Positions 29,345-41,183 of a DNA stretch of 64,000 nucleotides are shown in pieces (position 1 is the stretch's first letter; the number at the start of each line of letters is the position of its first letter). A program made the translations under genes and the position numbers. Below the pieces are notes generated by a model. That model was not told where the DNA came from, searched no databases, and saw only the letters and a program-made list of their open reading frames with translations. Source of the DNA: Platanthera guangdongensis (lineage: Eukaryota; Streptophyta; Magnoliopsida; Asparagales; Orchidaceae). Location: the NCBI GenBank assembly GCA_039583875.1, contig CM077155.1, positions 6,684,043 through 6,748,042 of the forward strand, given 5' to 3'.

Positions 29345-30385
29345 GATATAATTAAAATTATTTTTGTTGCAGTCCGCACGAGAATCATGGTAGACCGAAC
29401 TAACTGAAACGTCTTTTAGCCCGTTGAGCGGTCGAGCGGACAAATAGTCAGAAAAACATAGAATAGAGAAATGTTCTTTTTGACGTGAAAAACCTGTAAA
29501 CTTGGTGAAAAGCCACGTGGTAGATATGATGTCGACCAAACTTCCACTGAACAGCATTGCTTTATTGGGCTTTCAAGAGAAGGCGAGGGAGACATGTCGC
29601 TCCTCGTTACAGCTTGTAAGGTGAGAGAAGGGAGGTGTTCGGAGCGTGACAGGGCACTGCTCGCGAAACTATGATACTGCTTCTGCACAGAGGAGAGCAC
29701 ATGAATTTGGGAGCGTTGACGGGCTGGGAGTGCTGGTGCGAGAAGCTTGCAGAGTGGTTCGCTTGGATGTGCACGCGGGGGGTTGAGGGCGGTTGCAGGT
29801 CTTCCCGCGATCTCTGAAGTGCTCGAAGGAACTCGAGGGCGGCTTTGAAGAACAAGAAGAGTTATGGAGGAGAACCTATGTAGAGAGAGAGAGAGAGAGA
29901 GAGAGAGTATGAGGGAATTTGAGTTCTGCCAGACAAATAAAAACGCCCGGATTTGAGCACACTGATCTCCAATTTTAGGGAAATGACAACTTTGCCCCCT
30001 CGAGCCAAAATAGCATGCCTGAGAAAATGGGCGGCCCGGCGAGCCCGGCGGCTGGACAAAGATGGCGGCCAAGCCCAAGGCCTCCTTTACACTAGTCGGC
30101 CACAGGGGGCGGTCGGCCCCATGGAGGCCGGTCAAGGCCGCCTGGGCGCCCGGAGACCAAGGGGAGGCTGGCCGAGGTCGAGGCTGCTCGGGCACCTAAG
30201 GGGCAGTTGGCCTCGCGGATTCCAAACAAGGCTGCACGGGCGTCGAGCGGCCCGACCAAGGGGAGGTCGGCCTTGTAGAGGCCGACCAAGGATGCTCGAC
30301 CAAGGGGAGGGCGGCCGATGCGAAGGCTGCCCTGGCGTCGGGGCGGGGGCAAGTGGCGGTCGGCCGAGGCCGGGGGGGGGGCAAA
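29345..30385 (-). repeat. LTR-like fragment, minus-oriented (family of 17104 and 59385), with a (GA)n tract
   Basis: GAGCGGACAAATAGTCAGAA, GACGTGAAAAACCTG and CACGTGGTAGAT follow the order seen at 59450-59560. AAATGACAACTTTGCCCCCT near 29985 matches AAAATGACGAACATGCCCCT near 59975. (GA)n occupies 29881-29908. The GC-rich end (30040-30385) has GACCAAGGGGAGG subrepeats and a G10 run. It is truncated against the Gypsy-C array. Confidence 0.5.
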
Positions 30386-33300
30386 CGGGTGCCTCGGTGG
30401 CGAGAAGGTTCCAACCCCAAGAGGATCTCCTCATCCAGGCTCCCACTAGTTGGATGGGTCGAATGTGCCTCAGTGGCGAGAAGGTTCCAACCCCAAGAGG
30501 ATCTCCTCATCTAGGCTCCCACTAGATGTATATGAGGAGATCCTCTCGGGGGATTGGTTCCATCTCTCCGCCGAGTCATATTCGACCCATCCAGCTAGTG
30601 GGAGCCTGGATGAGGAGATCCTCTCGGGGGTGGGGCTTTCTCGCCACCGAGGCACATTCGACCCATCCAGCCAGTGAGAGCCTGGATGAGAAGATCCTCT
30701 CGGGACAAGAGCTAACTACTGAGGCACATTCGACCCATCCAGCTAGTGAGAGCCTATATGAGGAGATCCTCTTGGGGTTGGAACCTTCTCGCCACCGAGG
30801 TACATTCGACCCATCCAGCTAGTGAGAGCCCGAAAGAGGAGATCCTCTCGGGACAAGAGCTTACTACCAATGCACATTCGACCTATCTAACTAGTGGGAT
30901 CCTGGATGAGGAGATCCACTCGGGGTTGGAACCTTCTCGCCACTGAGGCACATTTGACCTATCTAGCTAGTGAGAGCCTGGATGAGGAGATCCTCTCGGG
31001 ACAAGAGCATACTACTGAGGTACATTCGACCCATCCAGCTAGTGGTAGCCTGGATGAGGAGATCCTCTCGGGGTTGGAATCTTCTCGCCACCGAGACACA
31101 TTCGACCCATCCAGCTAGTGGGTGCTTGGATGAGGAGATCTTCTCGGGACAACAACTTACTATCGAGGTACATTCGACCTATCCAGCTAGTGGGACCCTG
31201 GATGAGGAGATCATCTCGGGGTTGGAACCTTCTCGCCACCGAGGCACATTCGACCCATCCAACTAGTGGAAGCCTGGATGAGGAGATCCTCTTGGGACAA
31301 GAGCTTACTACTGAGGTACATTTGACCCATCCAGCTAGTGGGAGCCTGGATGAGGAGAACCTCTCAGGGTTGGAACCTTCTCGTCACCGAGGCACATTTG
31401 ACCCATCCAGCTAGTGGAAGCCTGAATGAGGAGATCCTCTAGAGGTTGGAACCTTTTCGCCACTGAGGCACATTCAACCCATCTAGCTAATGGGAGCCTG
31501 GATGAGGAGATCCTCTTAAGCCAGTGGGAGCCAGAATGAGGAGATCCTCTCGGGGGGTGGGGCTTTCTCACCACCGAGGCACATTTGACCCATCCAATTA
31601 GTGAGAGTCTGGATGAGGAGATCCTCTCGGGACAAGAGCTAACTACTGAGGCACATTCGACCCATCCAGTTAGTGAGAGCCTGGATGAGGAGATTCTCTT
31701 GGGGTTGGAACCTTCTCGCCACCGAGGCACATTCGACCCATCCAGCTAGTGGGAGCCTGGATGAGGATATCCTCTCGGGACAAGAGCTTACTACCGAGGT
31801 ACATTCGACCCATCCAGCTAGTGGGATCCTGAATGAGGAGATCCTCTCTGGTTTGGAACCTTCTCACCACCGAGGCACATTCGACCCATCCAGCTAGTGG
31901 GAGCCTGGATGAGGAGATCCTCTCGGGACAAGAGCTTATTACTGAGACACATTCGACCCATCCAACTAGTGGGAGCCTGGATGAGGAGATCCTCTCGGGG
32001 TTGGAACCTTCTCGCCACCGAGGCACATTCGACTCATCCAGCTAATGGGAGCCTGGATGAGGAGATCCTTTTGGGACAAGAGCTTACTACCGAGGTACAT
32101 TCGACCCATCCAGCTAGTGGGAGCCTAGATGAGGAGATCCTCTCGGGGTTGGAACCTTCTCGCCACCGAGGCACATTAGACCCATCCAGCTAGTGGGAAC
32201 CTAGATGAGGAGATCCTCTCAGTACAAGAGCTTACTACCGAGGCACATTCGACCCATCCAGCTAGTGGGAACCTGGATGAGGAGATCCTCTCGGGGTTGG
32301 AACCTTCTCGCCACCGAGGCACATTCGACCCATCCAGCTAGTGGGAGCCTGGATGAGGAGATCCTCTCGTGACAAGAGCTTACTACCGAGGTACATTCGA
32401 ATCATCCAGCTAGTGGGAGCCTGGATGAGGAGATCCTCTCGGGGTTGGAATCTTATCACCACCGAGGCACATTCAACTCATCCAACTAGTGAGAGCCTGG
32501 ATGAGGAGATCCTCTCGGGACAAGAGCTTACTACCGAGGTACAAAGCTCTCACTAGTTGGATGGGTAGAATGTGCCTCGGTGGCGAGAAAGTTCCAACAC
32601 CGAGAGGATCTCCCCATCCAGGCTCCCACTAGCTGGATGGGTCGAATGTGCCTAGGTAGTAAGCTCTTGTCCCGAGAGGATCTCCTCATCCTAGCTCCCA
32701 CTAACTGGATGGGTCGAATGTGCCTCGGCGGCGAGAAGGTTCCAACCCCGAGAGGATCTCCTCATTTAGGCTCCCACTAGCTAGATGAGTCGAATGTGCC
32801 TCGGTAGTAAGCTCTTGTCCCAAGAGGATCTCCTCATCCAGGCTCCCACTAGCTGGATGGGTCAAATGTGCCTTGGTGGCGAGAAGGTTCCAACCCTGAG
32901 AGGATCTCCTCATTCAGGCTCCCACTAGCTGGATGGGTCGAATTTGCCTCAATAGTAAGCTCTTATCCCGAGAGGATCTCCTCATCCAGGCTCCCACTAG
33001 CTGGATGGGTCGAACATGCCTCGGTAGTAAGCTCTTGTTCTGAGAGGATCTCATCATCCAGACTCCCACTAGCTGGATGGGTCGAATGTTCCCTAGTGGC
33101 GAGAAGGTTCCAACCCCGAGAGGATCTCCTCATCCAGGCTTCCGCTAGCTGGATCGGTCGAATGTTCCTCAGCAATATGCTCTTAACCCGAGAGGATCTC
33201 CTCATTCAGGCTCCCACTAGCTGGATAGGTCGAATGTGCCTTGGTAGTAAGCTCTTGTCCCGAGAGGATCTCCTCATCTAGTCTCCCAGTAGCTGGATGG

Positions 33301-33720
33301 GTCAAATGTGCCTCGATGGCGAGAAGGTTCCAACACCAAGAGAATCTCCTCATCCAGGCTCCCACTAGCTGGATGGGTCGAATGTGCCTCGGTAGTAAGC
33401 TGTTGTCCCGAGAGGATCTCCTCATCTATGCTCCCACTAGCTTGATGGGTCGAAAGTGCCTCGGTGGCGAGAAGGTTCCAACTCCGAGAGGATCTCCTCA
33501 TCCAGGCTCTAACTAGCTGGATGGGTCGAATGTGCCTCGGTAGTAAGCTCTTGTTCCGAGAGGATCTCCTCATCCTGGCTCTCACTAGCCGGATGGATCG
33601 AATGTGCCTCGGTGGCGAGAAGGTTCCAACACCCAGAGGATCTCCTCATCCAGGCTCCCACTAGCTGGATGGGTCGAATGTGCCTCGGTAGTAATATCTT
33701 GTCCCGATAGGATCTCGCCA
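30386..33720. repeat. Gypsy-C internal array: dimeric 72+76 bp repeat with an inverted central block
   Basis: Two unit types share GAGAGGATCTCCTCATCCAG and GCTCCCACTAGCTGGATGGG. One (72 bp) has TAGTAAGCTCTTGTCCC, the other (76 bp) GGCGAGAAGGTTCCAACCCC. They often alternate, giving a 148 bp dimer. Units read plus at 30386-30527, minus from about 30528 to 32543, and plus again from 32545 to 33720, so a block of about 2.0 kb is inverted. Junctions are near 30527 and 32544. Short His/Ser/Pro frames inside are artefacts of the repeat. Confidence 0.93.
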
Positions 33721-33784
33721 CCCAGGCTCCCATTAGCTAGCATGACAGGTTGACCCCTCGAAGAGGCCAAGTACTTTCGGTCAC

Positions 33785-35991
33785 TGAAAGAAATTGTACC
33801 TAATCACCTAGAGGGGGGGGGGGTGAATATGTGACTAAATCTTTTTTAAACTTTTTAGGCAGATTTCAGATTATATCACAGAGTTATAACTAATTCTTCA
33901 CAGCAATCAATCAGCAATCACAGAATAAACATGCACACAGTGAACACATAGATTTATAGTGGTTCCCCAAGGTTTGGGTACATCCACTTTCTCCCTTCGC
34001 CTATCTAGTAGTGTACTAGATTCGGCCAAACTCCTCTACTATCTCAGATCCTCAGATCTTACACTTAGAACCCCAAAACAGGTTCATACAGCTCAGGCCC
34101 AAGGCCCTACAACTCAGTCTTCTCCAAAGACCTACACTCAGTCACAAGGCCTACACTCAGCCACAAGGCATACACTCAGCCACAACAGGCCTACACTGAG
34201 AGAAATAGATCTCCTACACTCAGGCACACAGGCCCTACCACTCAGCCTTTATAATTGCAGGCTTACAACTCAGATCCCTAAGGATCATACAAGAAAATAT
34301 AGAATACAAAGTATACACCTACAACTCAGGAAAAGAGAGATGAGTTGTCAGGTTCTTGATGAGTTATTGAATGAACTCTGCTGAGATCAACCTCACTTGG
34401 CTTTCTTCAAAGCTTCTTGAATGTAGAACACAATAGGATTGATTCTCTGCAGCTGATCTTCAATCACTGCAACTTAAGATTCAGAACTAGGTCTGAACCC
34501 TTCTTCACAGCCTGGTTCCAACGGCTGTCTTCTTGGAAGGAGCTCTCTCTATCCAACTTCTTAGATCTTCACTTGATTCTTCAATTAATAGCTAGATCTT
34601 CTTCTTTGATTATTGATCTCTTGTTGTTAATCTCTTAGGCACTTTGATCATCTCTTTCTGTTGACAGTATAAGCCTATTTATAGGCCTTCTTCATGGTAA
34701 CCGGCTGATCCGGTTCCTAACAGCTTTCTGACAACTCTGACAATTGTAGTAGATCGGCTGGAATGGCAGCTGTCATGTCAACCAGTCACTTCTTGAAATA
34801 TCTGTAACTGTCTGAAAGTGTCAAGACAGTCTGTCTTTAAGTGTCGACACAAGTTGACTAAGTGTCGACACTTGCCTTCAAGGTGTCGACACAACTCCTT
34901 GTGTTGTAGAATTTATGTCTCGACACAACTTCTTCATCATGTGTCGACACTGATATTGTGTGTCGACACAACATCTTGTTCTTCGGTACTTAGTTGAATT
35001 CTTGTAAGTGTCGACACAACTCCTTTGTGTCGACACATTTTCATGTGTTGAACTTGTTCAGTGTCGACACATGTTCTTGGTGTCGACACATGCCTTCTGT
35101 GTTGATACTTGCTGAGTGTCGACACTGCTCCTTGTGTCGACACATTCTTCTTTTGTTGAGACTTTGGCTGAGTGTCGACACATCTCCTTTGTGTCGACAC
35201 TTGTACTTAGAATTTTTGTTGAACTTTGCTGAGTGTCGACACAGCCTCCAAGTGTCGACACTTTCTCCATGTGTTGAGTCTTTTGCTGTGTGTCGACACA
35301 TTCTTTATTATGTCGACACTTTCTTCATGAGCTGAGTCTTCTGCTGTGTGTCGACACATTGTTCATTATGTCGACACTTTCTTCATGAGTTGAGTTTTCT
35401 GTTGTGTATCGACACATTGTTCATTATGTCGACACTTTCTTCATGTGTTGTGTCTTCTGCTGTGTGTCGACACATAAAACATTGTGTCGACACTTTCTTC
35501 ATGTGTTGAGTCTTCTGCTATGTGTCGACACATTCTTCTTTATGTCGACACTTATACTTAGACTCTGCTGAAATTTGCTGAGTGTCGACACAGCCTCCAA
35601 GTGTCGACACTTTCTGATGTAGACACAGTTTCTCTGGGTGTCGACACTGCTTCTAAGTGTCGACACTTCTTCACTGGTCATTTCTTCATTGAGTGTCGAC
35701 ACAGCCTTCATGTGTCGACACTTTCTGTCTGGTGTCGACTCTGCATCACTGGTGTCGACACAATTACTCCAAGTGTCGACACTGCTTCTCTGGGTGTCGA
35801 CACAAGTCTTCTTAAGTGTCGACACTTTCTTCCTGGGTGTCGACACATGGACTTAGAAACTTTTCAGCTTTCCCTGCAAATACTTGACCTGCACAACTAA
35901 ACTCAAAACACATCAAATACATTTTGATGTATATCATTGAGTAGGGTGAGGCTTCTTCAAATCAGGTACATTTAAACCAATGTACCCAACA
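33785..35991 (-). repeat. Copia-2 3' LTR (2207 bp)
   Basis: On the minus strand it starts TGTTGGGTACATTGG and ends AATTTCTTTCA. U3 holds the GTGTCGACAC array, followed by TATAAATAGG (about 34676-34685) and a long R/U5 of about 890 bp that ends with a C run and CTCTAGGTGATTAGG. U5 shares words with Copia-3, such as GTGGATGTACCCAA. Confidence 0.95.
34841..35846. repeat. GTGTCGACAC palindrome array in the Copia-2 3' LTR
   Basis: About 35 copies of the perfect palindrome GTGTCGACAC, or one-base variants, are spaced by 7-40 bp of C/T-rich DNA. They often occur in pairs separated by about 8-10 bp. The same array is in the other LTR (45967-46993). Confidence 0.95.
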
Positions 35992-36005
35992 ATCTCCCCC
36001 TATTT
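35992..36005 (-). other. Copia-2 polypurine tract
   Basis: Minus strand AAATAGGGGGAGAT directly precedes the 3' LTR. It is identical to the Copia-3 tract. Confidence 0.9.
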
Positions 36006-36296
36006 GGAGAAGTCATAACCCTTAGTCAGTGATATACATCATACATAACAAAATTACAGAATGATGTAAAACAGGATTATGCAATCAGGGAAAGTTCATA
36101 AACATGTATTAAACAAAACATGTTCACACATATATCTCAGAACAATTATGTAATAGATTTTTCACACATCACATTGTTCTAACAACTTTGTCATATACAT
36201 TATACAAAAGTTTACAGAGTGTTTAAAATCAAAAGATTATAACTATAAACTAAAGATAATTCTATTCTATTTTTGCTCAGTCTCCTTGATAACTAT

Positions 36297-39085
36297 GCCT
36301 TCCCAGACTGTATCTTTGCTTGCACAGGGGCTTCAGCATCTTCAGTAGCAGCAGACTTCTTGCCTTTAAGATCATTTTTCTTTAGCTCTTCAGCTTTGAT
36401 CTTTTGCCTCTCAAAGTAATGATAAGGCTTAGGAAAGTACTTGCTAGGCTCCTGGGCAGTAGGAGGTAGCTTTCACATCTTAGCCTTTCTTCTGTATTGC
36501 ACAATGGCTTCTTGTCTGGTCTCATGCTTCCTCCACTCCAATTCAGAAAACCACTTGTTTCTATCTTGAATATTGTCCTTGGCAGCCTTCCATGCAGTTA
36601 AGATAATATTCCTTAAAGTGGGGCTCCACTGTTCAAAATCAGGCCTTTGTTCAGCTTGCTCTCTGAACCTCTTTTTAGACAATTTGGCTTCTTGTTCCTT
36701 CAGTATAGCCTCTTGTATAGCCTCAGATACTGGCTGAACCACTTTTTCTATGATGACATTTTGCTTTCCCTCAGGTGGGCTATACATTGACTGTATGTCT
36801 GCATGTATCATATCAAAGTCTGGAGGAGGGTAGATTACTTGAGCCACTTCAGGTTGCTCCCCTCCTAGATATGCAGGATTTATCCCAGACTCTGCAACAT
36901 TATCATCATCACACAATGGAGGATATCTAAGGGTGGCTCTGATGGAATTGGAAATCCATTTTGCATGATCAGAGCTGGCTTTGACTAACACCCTCTCCCC
37001 CCTTATGACTTCTCTAACCATGTGATCCCTCAGATCATCTTTCTGAAATCTTATTTGTGCATCCAAATAGTTTACTCCATCCTTAAAGTAAGGTTTCAAC
37101 CTTTGGAGTTTGTCAGTTATTATCTTCTGAGAGTCTTATATTGCAGTCTTAACAGCAGTTATTCCCTCTTGGAATGTTTTATCAAAGTCTGCTTTAGCTG
37201 TAGCATTAGCTGTAGTCTGCCCTGCAGCTATATTCTTCATCTCTGTTACTATTGCATTGTGTGAAGCAGTCAAATTGTCATTCATCCCGAGCTGGTTCTC
37301 CAGAACATACCCTTGCTTCACTGCAATATCATCCACTTGAGCTTTGATTTTCTCTTGATGTGTAGCTAAATAAACTACTGCATTCCCTCCCTTGTGGAAG
37401 CAGTCAGTCATCTTCTTCTTATTTAGATTCATTTCAAATCTAATGGACTTAATATCTTGGGCAAGATCAAACTGTAAAGACTTATGTCCCTCATCCATAT
37501 ATGTTTTTATTACTTTCCTTTGCTCATCAAGCTTTATTTGCACAACAACCATCAGAGAACTGTAATCTACAGATGGTGCTGGCTGTAGTGCAGGCTGTGG
37601 TGCTATGGTTTGCAGAGCTTTCTTATAAGTCTGGCTCCTTCTTTTAAAGACTTGAAATTTCCTTTTCTTTGCTCGTGCAGCCACTTCATCTTCAGAAGCT
37701 GATGTGCTTGCTATTTCTACCCTCTCCCTAGGTAGCTCCTCAATATCCTTTGGCTTCTCAGGCTCTTTCCTTGCAGTTTCTTCTAGAATCTCCACTTGCT
37801 CCCCCTCAACTTGGGCCTTCTCCCCCTCAGCAGCAGCACTTTCCTTCTCAAAGTCTGTTTGGAGAAGATCAGAGAAAAGTTCTTCCAAAGTAAACTCTTG
37901 TTGATGAGGGGGTGGAGAATTCCTGATCTCATCAACTACTTGATCAGACACTACTTGATCTGCAACAGATGCGTCCTCCATGACAACATCTTGAGGTTGA
38001 CTAGGAACCTGAGGTTGCTGATTTGTAGTAGATAATGTGTCAGTTATAACTGTACTCTCAATAAGAAAATCTAATTGGTTGATTTCAGTGAGTACCTCAA
38101 GTATTGTGTGGGTAGCTTGTTCACTTTCTAATGGAGTTGGCTCTTCCACTAGTAGAGGCTCCCCCTGGATAGAATCCTGGTGAAGAGGGCTAGCCTGTGG
38201 TAGCTCCTCATGCCTCTCTGCATCATCTTGTCTTGCTGGAGATTGTCCAGCATGTCCTTCTGCTTCCTCATCAGGAGTAAATACTACTTGTTTCTCTGAA
38301 CTGCTAGATGATTCTTGAGCCACTGGGGCTATCTTCTTCTTCTTCTTTAGGGGTGTTTCCTTCTCAGGAGTTGGCATTTCCTTGGTCAGGACCCTATCCC
38401 ATCTAGAGAAGATTCTCATGTCCATCTTCCTCATGTGATTAATTTTAGATCCAGCAGCTTGGCTCATTACTTCTGATATACTACCAGCCAAGTAAAGACT
38501 TAGTATCCTACCCAAATTGGGTTTCTTCAGGCTCTCCTTAATCTTCTCAAACACTACTCCAGACCAATCAGTGTTTAGTTGGAAGATTAACCTTGTCATT
38601 AGACTGAACATATATACTGAAATCATGTCATGTCCTCCAGACTTGCACAGGATCACCTTGCCAACAATTTCAGAGAGAAATTTGCCTTGGCTGTTCATTC
38701 CTTTCCTATTGAATACTGATCCAATTTTCATCTTGGAATCCAGTCCACACCATGTTAAAGCTTCTCTGGTATTAGAAGCAGAAACTTCATCTTCTTCCTT
38801 AGTTCTTGGTAGGTTTAGTACCTTCCTCAAACTCTTAGATGAGATCTTCACCTTTGCCCCATGAACCCTTGACTTTATCTTGAGTTTAGATTCGTCTAGG
38901 GTTGCTCCATTTAGAAATTCTAGAACTTCTTTCTTTCATATCTTGGTTGGCTCTGAAACAAGAAAATCTAACCATGAGTTTGCAACTAGGGTTACCACAT
39001 CCTTGATCTCTGGTTCTGCGTCATCAAACGCATGCCGCACCAGTTCATATCCTTCATTCACGTTCTCTTCGAGCTTGGGCGTCAT
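36297..39085 (-). pseudogene. Copia-2 extra 3' ORF (about 930 codons, three in-frame stops)
   Basis: One frame runs from ATG at 39083-39085 (MTPKLEENVNEGYELVRHAF) to a TAG near 36297. It is broken only by stops at 38936-38938, 37136-37138 and 36473-36475. The N-terminal third contains FLSEIVGKVILCKSGGHDMI and NLGRILSLYLAGSISEVMSQ, resembling the 'putative plant transposon protein' domain and clearly homologous to Copia-3 (FLADVVGKVLLAKHSAHDTI). The middle is acidic, Glu/Pro/Gln-rich. The next third is predicted coiled coil (KLDEQRKVIKTYMDEGHKSL onward), and the end is basic (KYFPKPYHYFERQKIKAEEL). No signal peptide or membrane segment is seen, so it does not look like an envelope protein. Its role is unknown. 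Confidence 0.8.
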
Positions 39086-39118
39086 TAGGGTTTGAAGAAT
39101 TTGAATTGAGAGAAGAGA

Positions 39119-39566
39119 GGTGTCGACACACAAGTTTGGTCTCGAAACTTTGGTGAGCGTGTCGACAGACAATGTTGAAACCCTATTTATACCTTTCTAG
39201 GATTGAAGATGAAAGGGCGCGTCAACAAACTCAAATTGTGTCGACATTGTTGAAAAGTGTCGACACAGACTTATAATGTCTCGACAACTATGTGTCGACA
39301 CAAGTTTAGTCAACAGAATATATGTGTCGACACTTGTTTATGTGTCGACACCACTTAGCTCGACACTTAGTCGAGACTTTACTTGACTAATACTTTATAA
39401 ATCCTAAGTGTCGACACCACCTTGGATGTGTCGACACCTACTTATCATGTGTCGACACTAATTCTCTGAAGTGTCGACACCAACTTCCTAGATGTGTCGA
39501 CACCTTTTATCTGAAGTGTCGACACCAATTCTCTGTCTCGACACAGACAACTCTGTGTGTCGACAC
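39119..39566 (-). promoter_or_regulatory. Copia-2 internal repeat spacer upstream of the 3' ORF
   Basis: About twelve GTGTCGACAC palindromes, the same motif as in this element's LTR U3, lie between the RNase H stop (39593) and the 3' ORF ATG (39085). Within them a minus-strand TATAAATAGGG sits at 39181-39191. I infer an internal promoter copied from, or co-evolving with, the LTR promoter. Confidence 0.65.
39181..39191 (-). promoter_or_regulatory. TATA box for the Copia-2 3' ORF
   Basis: TATAAATAGGG lies about 96 bp before the ORF ATG. The LTR of the same element has TATAAATAGG after its palindrome array. Confidence 0.6.
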
Positions 39567-39592
39567 TATTTTACTTAGTCATTTCTGTAAAC

Positions 39593-40964
39593 TTATTCTA
39601 AGTTTATCATACCTAATTCAATTTTAAAGCTATTGAATTTGGTTTTTTCTAAAGGCTTAGAATACATGTCAGCTAGTTGATTATCTGTATTAACATACTC
39701 CAGTGAAATATCTTCTTTTTCTACATGTTCCCTTAGAAAATGATATTTTTTTTCAATGTGTTTAGTTCTACTATGGGAAACAGGATTGTTTGCAATAGAT
39801 ATAGCACTAGTAGAATCACAAAACAGTGGTGTTCTACTTACTTGAATACCATAGTCTTCTAGCTGATGTTGTATCCATAGAAGTTGAGCACAGCAACTTC
39901 CTGCAGCCACATACTCTGATTCTGCAGTGGAGATAGCAACACTTGTTTGCTTTTTGCTACTCCATGAAATCAGTCTTCCACCTAGGAATTGACAGGTACC
40001 AATTGTACTCTTCCTATCTTCTTTGCAGCCTGCAAAATCTGCATCTGAATAACCTGTCAGTTCAAAGTCTCCATTCCTAGGGTACCAAAGGCCTAGATAA
40101 GGAGTGCCCTTTAGATATCTCAGTATCCTTTTGACTGCTGTCAAATGAGACTCTTTAGGGCATGCTTGGTACCTAGCACAGACACATGTAGCATACATGA
40201 TATCTGGTCTACTTGTAGTCAAATATAGAAGGGAGCTAACTATCCCTCTATACAAAGTCTCATCTACAGGTTTCCCTGCATCATATTTGCTAAGAGACAT
40301 ACTTGACCCCATAGGAGTCTTCATGGTACTGGATGAATCCATACCATACTTCCTTATCAGTTCTAGGGTGAACTTAGACTGGCATATGGATAAACCATTC
40401 TCAGTCTGTCTAACTTGGAGACCCAAGAAGAACTTAAGTTCCCCCATACTGCTCATCTCAAATTGTCCTTGCATAAGTTTTGCAAACGTTTTGCAAAGAC
40501 TACTTTCAGTAGACCCAAATATTATGTCATCTACATATATTTGGACTTAGAATGATCTTGCCTCTGGATTCCCTAAAGAACAGAGTCTTGTCTATTTTCC
40601 CCCTTGTGAATTTATTCTCAATGAGGAAACTAGACAGGGTTTCATACCAAGCCCTAGGGGCTTGTTTTAACTCATACAAAGCCTTCCTAAGTTTATAGAC
40701 ATAATTAGGTTGAGTTGAATCAACAAAACCTGATGGCTGTTCCACATAGACCTCTTCCTTCAGATTACCATTCAGAAAGGCTGACTTAACATCCATTTGG
40801 TCTACTTTAAATCTTTGATATGTTGCATAGGCCAGGAACATCCTTATGGCTTCAAGTCTGGCTACTGGAGCAAAGGTTTGATAAAAGTCAATACCTTCTT
40901 CCTGTCTATATCCCTTAGCAACCAGTCTTGCTTTGTTCTTAATAATTACTCCATGTTCATCCAT
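39593..40964 (-). pseudogene. Copia-2 reverse transcriptase and RNase H
   Basis: The RT palm is seen as [40 protein letters not shown] and [15 protein letters not shown] 1 nt change near 40553 breaks the frame just before the catalytic [10 protein letters not shown], which is intact in the next frame. RNase H continues open to 39593: GYSDADFAGCKEDRKSTIG, SWSSKKQTSVAISTAESEY, LFCDSTSAISIANNPVSHSR and NQLADMYSKPLE. A TGA for Trp lies just upstream of 40964 (TK-stop-IFRNK). Confidence 0.92.
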
Positions 40965-41183
40965 CTTGTTCCTAAAGATTCACTTGGTTCCAATTATGTT
41001 GTGATCTTTTGGTTTAGGAACAAGCTCCCAGACGTTGCATCTCTTGAACTGATTCAGCTCTTCTTGCATTGCCTCAATCCAATGAGGGTCTAGGATGGCT
41101 TCTTCAAACTTCTTTGGCTCTACTTGGGATAGAAAACTGGAGCAGAGTGCTGCACTCAGATTTCTGCTCTTTGTTTGTACCCC

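Noticed and set aside
31118..32193. Runs of 98-codon frames with repeated HSTHPASGSLDEEIL
   Set aside because: They follow the 72/76 bp repeat; frames change with the unit type and no start or conserved domain is present.
34841..35846. Regularly spaced short palindromes resembling a CRISPR array
   Set aside because: Repeats are only 10 bp, spacers vary from 7 to 40 bp, the array is duplicated in both LTRs, and the context is a plant retrotransposon.
36297..39085. Copia-2 3' ORF considered as a retroviral-type envelope gene
   Set aside because: No signal peptide, transmembrane segment or cleavage site can be seen; the conserved block resembles a plant transposon-protein domain instead.
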